A DNA stretch of 64,000 nucleotides, taken from NCBI GenBank assembly GCA_019116585.1, contig DXBJ01000008.1, forward strand, positions 1-64,000. The letters run 5' to 3'. A program made the translations under genes and the position numbers. This DNA is from Candidatus Faecalibacterium gallistercoris. GTDB taxonomy: Bacteria; Bacillota; Clostridia; Oscillospirales; Ruminococcaceae. Each line of letters starts with the position of its first letter. Positions within the stretch are counted from its first letter, which is position 1. Of the stretch, positions 33,275 to 42,107 are shown piece after piece. The notes below the pieces were generated by a model. It was given only the letters and a program-made list of their open reading frames with translations. It did not search any database and was not told where the DNA came from.

Positions 33275-33315
33275 ACTTCGACCCCTATTCAAAACCTTCA
33301 AAGGAGCGTGTTGTT

Positions 33316-33942
33316 ATGAACCCCATGATCGTTGAGCACCCCCTGCTGCAGCACAAGATCAGCCTGCTGCGCAACAAGCAGACCGGCACCAAGGAATTCC
33401 GTGACCTGGTCAGCGAGATCGCCACCCTGCTGTGCTACGAGGCCACCCGCGACCTGCCCCTGGAAGAAGTCCAGATCGAGACCCCCATCTGCATGGCCAA
33501 GACCAAGGTGCTGGCCGGCCGCAAGCTGGCCCTGGTGCCCATCCTGCGGGCGGGCATGGGGATGCTGGACGGCATGCTGAGCCTGATCCCCGCCGCCAAG
33601 GTGGGCTTCATCGGCCTGTACCGCAACGAGGAGACCCTGCAGCCGGTGGAGTATTTCTGCAAGCTGCCCTCCGACATCGACGAGCGGGACGTGCTGGTCC
33701 TGGACCCCATGCTGGCCACCGGCGGCAGCGCCGTGGACGCCATCACCCTGATCAAAAAGCGCGGCGCCAAGCATATCAAGTTCATCGGCCTGATCGGCGC
33801 GCCCGAGGGGGTCGAGGCCCTGCGCACCGCCCACCCCGACGTCCAGATCTACCTGGGCGCTCTGGATGAGTGCCTGGACCAGAAGGGCTACATCGTCCCC
33901 GGCCTGGGCGACGCCGGCGACCGCATCTACGGCACCAAATGA
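33316..33942 (+). CDS. upp: Uracil phosphoribosyltransferase
   Basis: 208 residues. Makes UMP from uracil and PRPP in salvage. The PRPP loop is [18 protein letters not shown] and the uracil-binding C-terminus is [25 protein letters not shown] precedes the ATG by nine bases. Last gene of the tsaE-tsaB-rpiB-upp unit, ended by a strong terminator. Confidence 0.96.
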   Translation: MNPMIVEHPLLQHKISLLRNKQTGTKEFRDLVSEIATLLCYEATRDLPLEEVQIETPICMAKTKVLAGRKLALVPILRAGMGMLDGMLSLIPAAKVGFIGLYRNEETLQPVEYFCKLPSDIDERDVLVLDPMLATGGSAVDAITLIKKRGAKHIKFIGLIGAPEGVEALRTAHPDVQIYLGALDECLDQKGYIVPGLGDAGDRIYGTK

Positions 33943-33969
33943 TCCCCGCCCGTATCTGAACAAAAACAA

Positions 33970-34017
33970 AGCTGCCCCTTCATCCGCCGTTTGGGATCGG
34001 ATGAAGGGGCAGCTTTT
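33970..34017. terminator. Bidirectional terminator between upp and the TPM gene
   Basis: A perfect seventeen-base-pair stem (33970-33986 with 33998-34014) with TTTT on the plus side. Confidence 0.9.
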
Positions 34018-34046
34018 GCGTTTTGCATATAAAGGGCGGTGCGCCG

Positions 34047-34967
34047 TCAGCGGCCCCGGCCGCCTCCGCCGCCATGGCTGGAGCCGCCGCCCATGCCGCC
34101 GAAGCCGCCCCCGCCAAAGCCTCCGCCGCCGAAACCGCCTCCGCCGAATCCGCCAAACCCGCCGCCATAGGGGCCTCTCGGGCCTCTGGGCGGGCGCGGG
34201 GGACGGGGCGGCGGCGGACCGGGCCGGGGAGGCCGGGGCCCTCTGGGCGGCCGGGGACCGCGGGGGCCCCCGAAATTGCTGCCCAGGCACCAGCCCAGGC
34301 AGAAGGGGAAGGCATTGCCCAGAACATTGCCGAATACCAAAATCAGCATCACCACCGCCAGAACGGCCACCAGGACGAACACGCCTAGGTTCATGCCGCC
34401 GCTGGGGGCGGGGCCGGCGGGCTGGCCGCTGGTCAGGTCCACCCCGTACACACCGGCCACCGCGCTGGCCACCGCATCGGCGCAGGTCCGGACGGCGGCG
34501 TCGTAATCCTTCGCCGCAAAGTCGTCCTCCATGGTCTGGGACAGGGTGCTGGCCTGCCGGTCGATGGTGGTGTTGCGGAAGCCGTCCCCGTAGGTCAGAT
34601 AGTAGTCGCCGTCGGCATACAGGGGCGACTCCATCACCAGCAGGATCAGGATGCCGTTGTTCTCGCTGGCGCTGCCCACCCCCCAGGTGTTAAAAGCCTG
34701 GGTGGCGTATTCCTCGGTGGAGGCGTTGCCGGTGTACTGGACCGTCAGCACCCCGATCTGGGCGCCGGAGCAGTTGGCCTCCAGCAGGCCGTTCAGCTGC
34801 TCCATGTAGGCGGTGGTATCCTCCGAGAGGACATTTGCGTCGTCCACCACGCACTGGTCCGCCGGCAGGGCGGGCAGGGCGACGGCGCCCCAGGCCGGAG
34901 CGGCCAGCCCCACCGCCGCTGCGGCAGCCACCGCGCAGGCGGACAGCCGTTTCAGGATGGTTTTCAT
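34047..34967 (-). CDS. TPM-domain membrane protein (YgcG type)
   Basis: 306 residues. A signal peptide (LSACAVAAAAAVGLAAPAWG) precedes an extracytoplasmic TPM domain with VVDDANVLSEDTTAYMEQLNGLLE and NNGILILLVMESP. One membrane helix (LGVFVLVAVLAVVMLILVFG) leads to a cytoplasmic tail rich in Pro/Arg and then Gly-Phe repeats ending SSHGGGGGR, typical of the family. The family is often linked to LemA, as here, where the genes overlap by four bases. The role is unclear; phosphatase and envelope-maintenance functions have been suggested for relatives. Confidence 0.88.
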   Translation of the reverse strand: MKTILKRLSACAVAAAAAVGLAAPAWGAVALPALPADQCVVDDANVLSEDTTAYMEQLNGLLEANCSGAQIGVLTVQYTGNASTEEYATQAFNTWGVGSASENNGILILLVMESPLYADGDYYLTYGDGFRNTTIDRQASTLSQTMEDDFAAKDYDAAVRTCADAVASAVAGVYGVDLTSGQPAGPAPSGGMNLGVFVLVAVLAVVMLILVFGNVLGNAFPFCLGWCLGSNFGGPRGPRPPRGPRPPRPGPPPPRPPRPPRGPRGPYGGGFGGFGGGGFGGGGFGGGGFGGMGGGSSHGGGGGRGR

Positions 34968-35683
34968 CCAAACACCTCCACTTCCTCGATCCCAAACAGC
35001 CCTTTGAGCACACTGGCCCAGGGGCCGCCGGTGTCGTTCTGGTAGGCGGTGACCGCCTCGTTGTAATGCAGGCTGCCCAGGATGGTGCCTGCGCTGTTGA
35101 ACTGTCCGTACTGCTGGCCCACCGCCCCCATGTTCAGGGGGTCGTCGGCCAGGGCCTGCATCTCGCCGTAGAGCATATCAATGGCGGTGCCCAGCGCTTC
35201 GTTGGCCCGGTACATCTCGGACATCCCGGCGCCGCCGCCGGCCAGGGCCTCCTGGCAGGCGGTAAATCCGTCCAGGGCCGCCTGGGCCGCCGTCACCGCG
35301 CCGGCCTCCGCCCCCAGGCCGGGGGTGTTGAGGGCGGTGGTGATGACGTTGGCGGCGGTGTTGGCCCGCAGGGTCAGCTCCTCGTTCAGGTTGTAGCCGT
35401 TGTCGCCCGGCGCGCCTACGGTGTACCAGCCGGCGGCCTCGTTGGCGCGGGCCTGCAGCTTGACCCCGCCGATGCCCACGACCCCTGCCGCCAGCACCGC
35501 CGCCGCCAGCGCAAAGGCCAGCACCCGGCTGCGCAGCGCCGCCGGCAGGGCCTTTTCCAGCCCGGCCAGCTTCTGCTGCAAGGGCGTCAGCACCCTGGCC
35601 CCGCTTTCTGGCTCTGCCGCCCGGTAGCTGGTGCTGTCAAAGCCGCCCTGCTGCTTGTTCCGTTCAAATTCTGCCTGTGCCAT
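34964..35683 (-). CDS. LemA-family membrane protein
   Basis: 239 residues. A 50-residue cytoplasmic start precedes a membrane helix (VLAFALAAAVLAAGVVGIGGVKL). The LemA-type helical domain ends with LHYNEAVTAYQNDTGGPWASVLKGLFGIEEVEVFG, matching the YNxxVxxYN...LFGF signature. It overlaps the TPM gene by an ATGA junction and lies one base after telA, so three genes are translationally coupled. Confidence 0.85.
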   Translation of the reverse strand: MAQAEFERNKQQGGFDSTSYRAAEPESGARVLTPLQQKLAGLEKALPAALRSRVLAFALAAAVLAAGVVGIGGVKLQARANEAAGWYTVGAPGDNGYNLNEELTLRANTAANVITTALNTPGLGAEAGAVTAAQAALDGFTACQEALAGGGAGMSEMYRANEALGTAIDMLYGEMQALADDPLNMGAVGQQYGQFNSAGTILGSLHYNEAVTAYQNDTGGPWASVLKGLFGIEEVEVFG

Positions 35684-35684
35684 A

Positions 35685-36839
35685 TCAGCCGCGGATCTCC
35701 ATCATCTTTTGTTTCAGCTCGTCCTCGATGCGGGTCAGCTCCTGCTCGGCAGCCTGCCGCTTGGCCCGGCCCTCGGACTGGATCTTGTTCAGCTCGTCCA
35801 GGGTCTCGATCAGGCTCTTGTTGGTCTGCTGCAAAGTCTCGATGTCCACCACGCCCCGCTGGCTCTCCCGGGCCGTCTCGATGGTGCCCATCTTGAGGGC
35901 CTCGGCGTTCTTTTTCAGCAGGTCGTTGGTCATGTTGGTGACCGCGCGCTCGGCCTCCATCGCCTGCTGGCTGTGGGCCAGGCCCAGGGCCAGCACCATC
36001 TGGTTTTTCCACAGGGGGATGGTGTTGACGATGGTGGACTGGATCTTTTCGGCCATCATGCTGTTGTTGTTCTGCAGCAGGCGGATCTGGGGGCCCATCT
36101 GCAGGCTGATGTTCCGGGTCAGTTCCAGGTCATAGAGCTTTTTCTCAAACCGCTCGCACTGGTCGGCCAGGTCCCGGGCCGCCTGGGCGTCCTCGGGCAG
36201 GCCGCTGCGCTTGGCCTTGTCCATGGCCTGCTGCAGCTCGCCGGCGCGGACGTCGGCCAGCTTCTTCTTGCCGGCCAGGATATACATGGACAGCTCCTTG
36301 AAGTAGGCCATGTTCAGCTGGTACATCTTGTCCAGCATGGCGATGTCCTTGAGCAGCTGCACCTGATGGTTTTCCAGCATGGCCTGGATGTTTTCCACAT
36401 TGGTCTCGGCCTTGTTGTACTTGGTCTTGAGGTTGTCCAGCTGGTTCTGCTTTTTCTTGAAGAAGCCGAACAGGCCCTTTTCTTCCTCGGCGGCGTCAAA
36501 GTTTTTCAGCTCGCCGATCAGGTCGGTGATCATCTCCCCCACTTCGCCCAGGTCCTTGGTGGAGACCTTGGACAGGGCCGCCTCCGAGAAATCGCCGATC
36601 TTTTTCTGGCTGGCCGCGCCGTACTGCAGCACCTGCTGGCTGTTGGTGATGTCGATCTTGCCGGCGAAGTCGTCCACCATCTTCTGCTCCTCAGGGGAGA
36701 GGCGGACCTCCTCCGGCTCGGGCTGGGCGGGCTTTTCCTCCTCTTCGGGCTTGGCGCCGGCCAGCTCGGCCGAGGGGTCCAGGGTCAGGCTGGGCGCGGC
36801 GGGCATGTCAAAATCAAAATTCAGGTTGTTGTCTGCCAT
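35685..36839 (-). CDS. TelA-family toxic anion resistance protein
   Basis: 384 residues, cytoplasmic, almost wholly helical. Diagnostic segments: SEAALSKVSTKDLGEVGEMITDLIGELKNFD, GLFGFFKKKQNQLDNLKTKY and the TelA core LWKNQMVLALGLAHSQQAMEAERAVTNMTNDLLKKNAEALKMGTIETARESQRGVVDIETLQQTN. TelA proteins are linked to tellurite and antimicrobial tolerance by unknown means and commonly pair with XpaC, found just upstream here. Confidence 0.93.
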   Translation of the reverse strand: MADNNLNFDFDMPAAPSLTLDPSAELAGAKPEEEEKPAQPEPEEVRLSPEEQKMVDDFAGKIDITNSQQVLQYGAASQKKIGDFSEAALSKVSTKDLGEVGEMITDLIGELKNFDAAEEEKGLFGFFKKKQNQLDNLKTKYNKAETNVENIQAMLENHQVQLLKDIAMLDKMYQLNMAYFKELSMYILAGKKKLADVRAGELQQAMDKAKRSGLPEDAQAARDLADQCERFEKKLYDLELTRNISLQMGPQIRLLQNNNSMMAEKIQSTIVNTIPLWKNQMVLALGLAHSQQAMEAERAVTNMTNDLLKKNAEALKMGTIETARESQRGVVDIETLQQTNKSLIETLDELNKIQSEGRAKRQAAEQELTRIEDELKQKMMEIRG

Positions 36840-37056
36840 AACAGGATTCGTCCTTTCTCAAAATGAATACCATGGTACCGGATCGCCCGGGCGCGCCCCC
36901 CGGCGGGGGGCTGCCGCCGCAGGCGGCTGGGGGGGACTCCTCTAAACCGTTCGGGGCTGTCAGGTGGGTGGGCGGCGCAGGGGCCCGCCGACCCTTCTCC
37001 CCAGCGGGGAGATGCCGCGCAGCGGCAGAGGGGGGTTCCGCTGGGGGTGGGCGGGT
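36840..37056. other. GC-rich hairpin cluster between telA and xpaC
   Basis: The 217-base gap holds stacked palindromes: GCCCCCC/GGGGGGC around 36894-36911, CCGCCGCAGGCGG nearby, TCTCCCC/GGGGAGA around 36998-37014 and TGCCG/CGGCA after it. It looks like an intergenic palindromic repeat as in the first 240 bases. No gene seen. Confidence 0.45.
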
Positions 37057-37680
37057 TCACAGCCCCTGGTTTTTCATCAGCGTCTCGAGGACCGCCAGGT
37101 CGGCCGAAAGATCCATGCTCTCGGCCGCATAGAGGGCGTCCAGCTGGTGCTCGAAGGCGGCGGCGATCATCCCCACATTCTTTTCCACTTCGCTGCGGAC
37201 GGCGGCGGCGTTCTCGCCCCGCACCCCCTGCCGGGCCATGGCCGCGTACTGCTCCAGCACATGCACCGCGTCGGGCAGGTAATAGTTGGCAAAGCGGCGG
37301 ATCTGCTTCGCCTTGGCGGGGGCCTGTTCCACCACCTCGAGGATGGAACGGCCCGCCTTTTCCATCCGGTCCATGGCGGCGGAAAGCTGCGGGTCAGGCA
37401 GGGCGTCGTTCAGGGCGCGGAGGGTGTCCAGCTGCTTCTGGATGCCGGTGAGCATCTCGTCCACATCCCCGTCGCCGGTGTGGAAAGGCACCTCCCGCTC
37501 GATGACCTGGGGCGGGCAGACCCGCCGGGCCGCCGCGAAAGCCGCCGCAGCGCCCGCCAGGGTCACCGCCAGCGCCCACACCTTGTAGACCGGCAGCGCG
37601 GCGCACAGCACAAGCCCCGCGGCCGCCGCCGCATAAAAGGGCAGGGCGCTGGGCTTTTCGGTGCGGATGATCTTGCTCAT
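37057..37680 (-). CDS. XpaC-like protein
   Basis: 207 residues. Two N-terminal membrane helices (FYAAAAAGLVLCAALPVYKVW, LAVTLAGAAAAFAAARR) and a helical cytoplasmic domain with YYLPDAVHVLEQYAAMARQGV, the XpaC family signature. First gene of the xpaC-telA-lemA-tpm group, although a 217-base hairpin-rich gap separates it from telA. The historic hydrolase name of the family is not informative about function. Confidence 0.85.
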   Translation of the reverse strand: MSKIIRTEKPSALPFYAAAAAGLVLCAALPVYKVWALAVTLAGAAAAFAAARRVCPPQVIEREVPFHTGDGDVDEMLTGIQKQLDTLRALNDALPDPQLSAAMDRMEKAGRSILEVVEQAPAKAKQIRRFANYYLPDAVHVLEQYAAMARQGVRGENAAAVRSEVEKNVGMIAAAFEHQLDALYAAESMDLSADLAVLETLMKNQGL

Positions 37681-37775
37681 GTTCGCATCTCCTTTGGAAC
37701 AAAGTCTGTTGCTTCTACTATAAAGCCTTTTAACAAAAACGCAAGGGTTTGGGCAAAGATTTTACAGGTTGGAAA

Positions 37776-38276
37776 TCATTTTACCTCTTTTTTACCAAGA
37801 TAGGGCCCCAGGGCTGCGCCCCAGGCCTCCTGCAGGCGGTCCAGGCTCCAGGCGGCGTTGGCCGGGCTGGTGCTGGGCAGGCGCACCGCCCCGATGCCGC
37901 TGACCGGCTGCATATAGCGGACGTACAGCCTGTAGGCCGCCGCCCCGTTGCAAAACACCGCCTCCACCGGCGCCCGCGCCAGCAGAAAACCGATATCCTC
38001 GGGCACGGCGTCCCGGATGGAGGCGTCGGACGCCCCCTCGATGGTGCAGCTGGCCAGTACGTCCCAGAGGGCCAGCCCATGATCCAGGATCATCTTCCGC
38101 TTGGCCGCCACATCCTCCCGGGCGGGCAGGGCCTCGCCGGTCAGCCGGGCCAGCAAAGGCCAGAAGCGGTTGTGGGGGTGACCGTAATAAAAGCCCATGT
38201 CCCAGCTTTTGGGGCTGGGCCAGCTGCCCAGGATCAGAGCCCTGCTGCCGGGCCCGTAGACCGGTGCAAAGCTCAT
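37776..38276 (-). CDS. DNA-deoxyinosine glycosylase (uracil-DNA glycosylase fold)
   Basis: 166 residues. The start MSFAPVYGPGSRALILGSWPSPKS and the GFYYGHPHNRFWPLLARL motif are those of the hypoxanthine/mismatch DNA glycosylase branch of the UDG superfamily, which excises deaminated bases. Later SPANAAWSLDRLQEAW is the family's C-terminal motif. The ATG overlaps the stop of the preceding HAD gene (ATGA), so the two are cotranslated. Confidence 0.85.
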   Translation of the reverse strand: MSFAPVYGPGSRALILGSWPSPKSWDMGFYYGHPHNRFWPLLARLTGEALPAREDVAAKRKMILDHGLALWDVLASCTIEGASDASIRDAVPEDIGFLLARAPVEAVFCNGAAAYRLYVRYMQPVSGIGAVRLPSTSPANAAWSLDRLQEAWGAALGPYLGKKEVK

Positions 38277-39154
38277 TCCTGAAACGCCCCTCCCCAGGCG
38301 GAGCCCAGGTCCCGGCCCGAAGGCTCGGCCCGGGGGCCGCCGAACCACAGCTCCTCGATCAGGGCGGCCAGGCCGTCCTCCCGCACGTCCCCGATGATGC
38401 GGCCGGCGGCGGCTTTGGCGTCGGGGCTGCCGTTGGCCATGCAGCACCCAAGGCCGGCGGCCCGCAGCATCCCCACATCGTTGGCCGAATCGCCGGCGGC
38501 CACCGTCTCGCTCAGGTCCAGGCCCATGGCTTTGCACAGGCCGGCCAGCCCCGCGCCCTTGTCGATGCCCTGCCGGACGATGTCGTAGCAGCACCAGCCG
38601 GAGGCGTCCCGGCCGCCCACCCGCATAAAGTGCAGGCCCAGATGACCGAATTTGGCCTGGAAGGCCGGCACCGCCTCCTCGGGGCAGAACATAAAGGCGG
38701 CGTGGGGCATATCCACCAGGTGGCGGTCCTGGTCCTCGCCGTCCAGGCAGGCCAGGCCGGGGCTGCCCAGCTGCTCGTAGCGGCGGCGGAAAGCCTCGTA
38801 GCCGCAGTATGCGTAATAACCGTCCCTGAAGTTGAACTGCAGGGGGTAGTCGTAATCTTCGCAGTAATCCACCAGGGCATACATCTCCTCGGGGGTCAGC
38901 GGGCACTCATAGACCGGCGTGCCGCGGCGGTCCACCACATACGCCCCGTTGCAGGTGATGGCGTAGTCGAACCGGATGGCCCCCAGCTGGCCGGGGTCCC
39001 TGATGGCAGGCCAGGCCCGCCCGGTGCTGAGGACAAATTTGCCCCCCGCCGCCTGCATCTTCCGGACGGCGGCCTCCACGGCGGGGCGGGGCCGTTTTTC
39101 CCCAAAGGGCACCAGCGTGTTGTCGTAGTCGCTGGCAAGTAATTTGTATTGCAT
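38273..39154 (-). CDS. HAD-superfamily Cof-type phosphatase
   Basis: 293 residues. Motif I is LLASDYDNTLVPFGEKRP (DxDxT), motif II FVLSTGRAWPAI, the C2B cap lies at residues 85-190, and motifs III/IV are in VAAGDSANDVGMLRAAGLGCCMANG (GDxxND). Such enzymes dephosphorylate sugar phosphates or nucleotides such as FMN precursors; substrate unknown. GGGAGGATGCC precedes the ATG at 39154; the open frame extends far upstream without a site. Confidence 0.92.
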   Translation of the reverse strand: MQYKLLASDYDNTLVPFGEKRPRPAVEAAVRKMQAAGGKFVLSTGRAWPAIRDPGQLGAIRFDYAITCNGAYVVDRRGTPVYECPLTPEEMYALVDYCEDYDYPLQFNFRDGYYAYCGYEAFRRRYEQLGSPGLACLDGEDQDRHLVDMPHAAFMFCPEEAVPAFQAKFGHLGLHFMRVGGRDASGWCCYDIVRQGIDKGAGLAGLCKAMGLDLSETVAAGDSANDVGMLRAAGLGCCMANGSPDAKAAAGRIIGDVREDGLAALIEELWFGGPRAEPSGRDLGSAWGGAFQE

Positions 39155-39201
39155 GGCATCCTCCCTGTTTCCGCCTCCCCCGCGCAGGGGAGGCCCGGCA
39201 G

Positions 39202-39966
39202 TCATTGTCCCGGCAGCGCCAGGTCCCGGATCACTTCCCCTGCCAGCACCAGCCCCGCCGCCGAAGGCACAAAGGCGATGGAGCCGGGGGCCCGCTTCTT
39301 GGGCGCGCCGGGCCGGGCCGCGCCTCCCGCCGGGGCCGCCGCCTGGGCGGCCTCCTCCGGGCTGGGCTGCAGGGGCTCCTCCCGGGAATAGACCACTTTC
39401 AAGTGGTCGATCCCCCGCTTGCGGCACTCCGCGCGCATCACGCGGGCCAGGGGGCAGACCGACGTCTCGTAAAGGTCGGCCACCTCAAAGCGGCTGGGGT
39501 CCAGCTTGTTGCCCGCCCCCATGGAGCAGATGATGGGCGTCCCCGCCGCCTTTGCCTGCATGACCAGGGACAGCTTGCCGGTGACGGTGTCGATGGCGTC
39601 CACCACATAGCTGTACTGGGCAAAATCGAACCGATCCGCCGTCTCGGGGGTATAGAAGGTCTTGTAGGTGCGGACCACGATCTCCGGGTCGATGTCCCGG
39701 ATGCGGGCCGCGGCGGCGTCCACCTTGTACATTCCCAGAGTGGAGCGGGTGGCGATGATCTGGCGGTTGAGGTTGGACAGGCAGACCCGGTCGTCGTCGA
39801 TCAGGTCCAGCGCCCCCACCCCGCTGCGGGCCAGGGCCTCCACCACATAGCCGCCCACGCCCCCCACGCCGAACACCGCCACCCGGGCGGCGCGCAGCCG
39901 GTCCAGCCCCGCCTGCCCCAGCAGCAGCCGGGTGCGGGAATATTGTTCTCTCATCTCGTCTTGCAT
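39202..39966 (-). CDS. tcdA: tRNA threonylcarbamoyladenosine dehydratase
   Basis: 254 residues. ThiF/E1-like ATP-dependent enzyme that cyclises t6A37 to ct6A. The nucleotide fold starts VAVFGVGGVGGYVVEALARSGV, followed by DDDRVCLSNLNRQI. The catalytic Cys region is ETSVCPLARVMRAECRKRG. The ATG at 39966 has AGGAGAAGCT upstream; a GTG six codons earlier overlaps the cca stop. Its neighbours cca, rnz and ybaK are all tRNA-linked, and tsaEB, which make its substrate, lie 7 kb away. Confidence 0.93.
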   Translation of the reverse strand: MQDEMREQYSRTRLLLGQAGLDRLRAARVAVFGVGGVGGYVVEALARSGVGALDLIDDDRVCLSNLNRQIIATRSTLGMYKVDAAAARIRDIDPEIVVRTYKTFYTPETADRFDFAQYSYVVDAIDTVTGKLSLVMQAKAAGTPIICSMGAGNKLDPSRFEVADLYETSVCPLARVMRAECRKRGIDHLKVVYSREEPLQPSPEEAAQAAAPAGGAARPGAPKKRAPGSIAFVPSAAGLVLAGEVIRDLALPGQ

Positions 39967-39980
39967 AGCTTCTCCTGTGT

Positions 39981-41198
39981 TCACGGTATCTGCTGCGTCC
40001 GCAGCCAGCCCAGCAGGGCGGCGCGGTCGTTGGGCAGTTTTTCTTCCACCACCTGCTCCAGGGCGGCGGACAGCAGGCGGCCCACCGCCGGCCCCGGCCT
40101 GACGCCCAGGGCCAGCAGGTCCCGGCCGTTCACCGCCAGCTGGCCCACCCGGCAGCAGGCCTGTTCCTGTTCCAGGGCCGCGGCGGCGGACGCCAGGGCG
40201 GCAAAGCCTTTTTCCCCGGTCTGGGCCTGCCGCAGAGCCAGCAGCCGCCGGACCGTCCCGGGGTCCAGCCGGGCCAGCAGCCGCCGGGCCTGGAGCCGGG
40301 GCGCCTCCCCGGTCAGGGCCAGCCCGCTCTCCTTTACCAGGGCAAGGACTTCGGCGGCCTCCGCCCGGGAACAGCGCAGTTTTTCCAGCGCCCGGGCGGC
40401 CTTTTCCGGCCCGGCCGGGGCCAGCAGGGCCGCCAGGCGGGCCAGCGGATCGGGGGGCAGGGCGTCCACCGCCCGGATGCTCCCGGGATACTGCGCCCCG
40501 TCCAGCCCGGGCAGGAGCAGCTCCAGGATCGCAAAGGGCATCCAGCGGCCGGGCTGCCGGGCCGCCAGCAGCTTGGCCAGCTCCTGCCAGATGCGCTCGG
40601 CCGAGACACAGCCCAGCCTCGCCCGCTCCTGCAGGGCGGCCCGGGCGGTGGCGGGGTCCAGCGCCAGCTCTTCCCTGGCGCCGAAGCGGTACAGCCGCAG
40701 GATGCGCAGCCCGTCCTCCTCAAAGCGGCGGGCCGGCTCTCCCACCGCCCGCACCACCCGGCGGACCAGCAGGTCCTCCCGGCCCCCAAAGGGGTCGATC
40801 AGCCCCTCGGCCGGGTCGTAGGCCATGGCGTTGATGGTAAAATCCCGCCGGGCCAGGTCGGCCTTTACATCGGCCACAAAGGCCACATGGTCGGGGTGGC
40901 GGCCGTCGGTGTAGCCCTTTTCCACCCGGAAGGTGGTCACCTCATACAGGCCCCCGCCCTGCCGGACGGTGACGGTGCCGTGCTGCAGGCCGGTGGGGAT
41001 GCACTGTGTTTCCCCAAACAGCGCCAGGGTCTGGTCCGGCCGGGCGCTGGTGCAGATGTCCCAGTCCTGGGGGGCGCGGCCGGCCAGGCTGTCCCGGACG
41101 CACCCGCCCACCAGGTAGGCCCTGTGGCCCGCCCGGTGCAGCGCATCCAGCACCGCCGCCGCGCCGGGGTCGATGGCAATGTGCATGGTCTCCCTCAT
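39981..41198 (-). CDS. cca: CCA tRNA nucleotidyltransferase
   Basis: 405 residues. Adds or repairs the 3' CCA of tRNA. The catalytic head has YLVGGCVRDSLAGRAPQDWDICTSARP (GG-V-RD and DxD), then RRDFTINAMAYD and RRFEEDGLRILRLYRF of the neck. The Leu/Ala-rich C-terminal body is helical. The ATG at 41198 overlaps the rnz stop; an ATG at 41186 has a better AGGGAG site and may be the true start. Confidence 0.94.
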   Translation of the reverse strand: MRETMHIAIDPGAAAVLDALHRAGHRAYLVGGCVRDSLAGRAPQDWDICTSARPDQTLALFGETQCIPTGLQHGTVTVRQGGGLYEVTTFRVEKGYTDGRHPDHVAFVADVKADLARRDFTINAMAYDPAEGLIDPFGGREDLLVRRVVRAVGEPARRFEEDGLRILRLYRFGAREELALDPATARAALQERARLGCVSAERIWQELAKLLAARQPGRWMPFAILELLLPGLDGAQYPGSIRAVDALPPDPLARLAALLAPAGPEKAARALEKLRCSRAEAAEVLALVKESGLALTGEAPRLQARRLLARLDPGTVRRLLALRQAQTGEKGFAALASAAAALEQEQACCRVGQLAVNGRDLLALGVRPGPAVGRLLSAALEQVVEEKLPNDRAALLGWLRTQQIP

Positions 41199-42103
41199 GA
41201 TTCGGTAAAAGGCAGCGTGACGGACTTGCCGTCAAAGCCGCACTCGGCCGCCGGGAACACCGCCTGCGCCAGAGGCAGGGCGGCTTCCGGGTCCTCGATG
41301 CGGGGGGAATAATGGGCCAGCCAGAGCCGGCGGGCCCCCGCCCGGGCAGCCAGGGCCGCCGTCTGCCGGAAGGTGCTGTGGCCGTACCGGGCCGCCTCGG
41401 GGGCCAGGGCCTCGTCGGCGTAGGTGGCGTCGCAGATCAGCAGGTCGGCGTCCCGGGCGGCGTCCTCCAGGGCGGGACAGGGGGCGGTATCCCCCGAAAA
41501 GACCACCTTGATCCCCCGCCGGGCCGGGCCGCAGACATCCCCGGGGGCGACGGTGCGGCCGCCTACCTCCAGGCTCTCCCCCTGCTGGAGCCGTTTCCAG
41601 TCCCGGAGAGGGACCCCCAGAGCCCGGGCCTTTTGGGGATCGAACCGGCCGGCCCGCGGCAGCCGGAAGCAATAGCCCTGGCTGGGCACCCGGTGACGGG
41701 TAGGGACGGCGGACAGGGTGGCCCCGCCCTCGAACCACAGGCCCTCCGGGGGCATTTCCGTCGGGATCACCGGATAGGGCAGCGGGCCGGCCAGCAGCCG
41801 CATGACCGCCCAGAAGTTTTCCAGCCCCTGGGGGCCGGCCAGCAGCAGGGGCCGGGTGCGGCCCTGGCAGGCGATGGTCTGCAGCAGCCCCGGCAGACCG
41901 AAGATATGATCCCCATGATAGTGGGTCAGGCAAATGGCCTCCAGCCGGGACAGCCCCACCCCCGCCCGCAGGGCGGCGGCCTGGGTGCCCTCGCCGCAGT
42001 CGAACAGCAGGCTGTGCCCCTCCCAGGCCAGCAGAGCCGTGGTCAGGGCCCGGTCGGGCAGGGGCATGGTGGCGGCGGTGCCCAGCAGGGTGACGGTGAC
42101 CAT
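41195..42103 (-). CDS. rnz: Ribonuclease Z
   Basis: 302 residues. Metallo-beta-lactamase-fold endonuclease that removes tRNA 3' trailers. The zinc motif is LTHYHGDHIFGLPGLL (HxHxDH). Further ligands lie in FSGDTAPC (Asp), and the C-terminal His is in RYGHSTFRQ and LAHYSPR. Immediately upstream of cca, the enzyme that acts next in tRNA maturation. Confidence 0.94.
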   Translation of the reverse strand: MVTVTLLGTAATMPLPDRALTTALLAWEGHSLLFDCGEGTQAAALRAGVGLSRLEAICLTHYHGDHIFGLPGLLQTIACQGRTRPLLLAGPQGLENFWAVMRLLAGPLPYPVIPTEMPPEGLWFEGGATLSAVPTRHRVPSQGYCFRLPRAGRFDPQKARALGVPLRDWKRLQQGESLEVGGRTVAPGDVCGPARRGIKVVFSGDTAPCPALEDAARDADLLICDATYADEALAPEAARYGHSTFRQTAALAARAGARRLWLAHYSPRIEDPEAALPLAQAVFPAAECGFDGKSVTLPFTES

Positions 42104-42107
42104 CCCC

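Noticed and set aside
34080..34270. Short tandem repeats of Gly/Pro-coding triplets
   Set aside because: They are the coding sequence of the Gly-Phe and Pro-Arg tail of the TPM protein, normal for that family, not a CRISPR or satellite.
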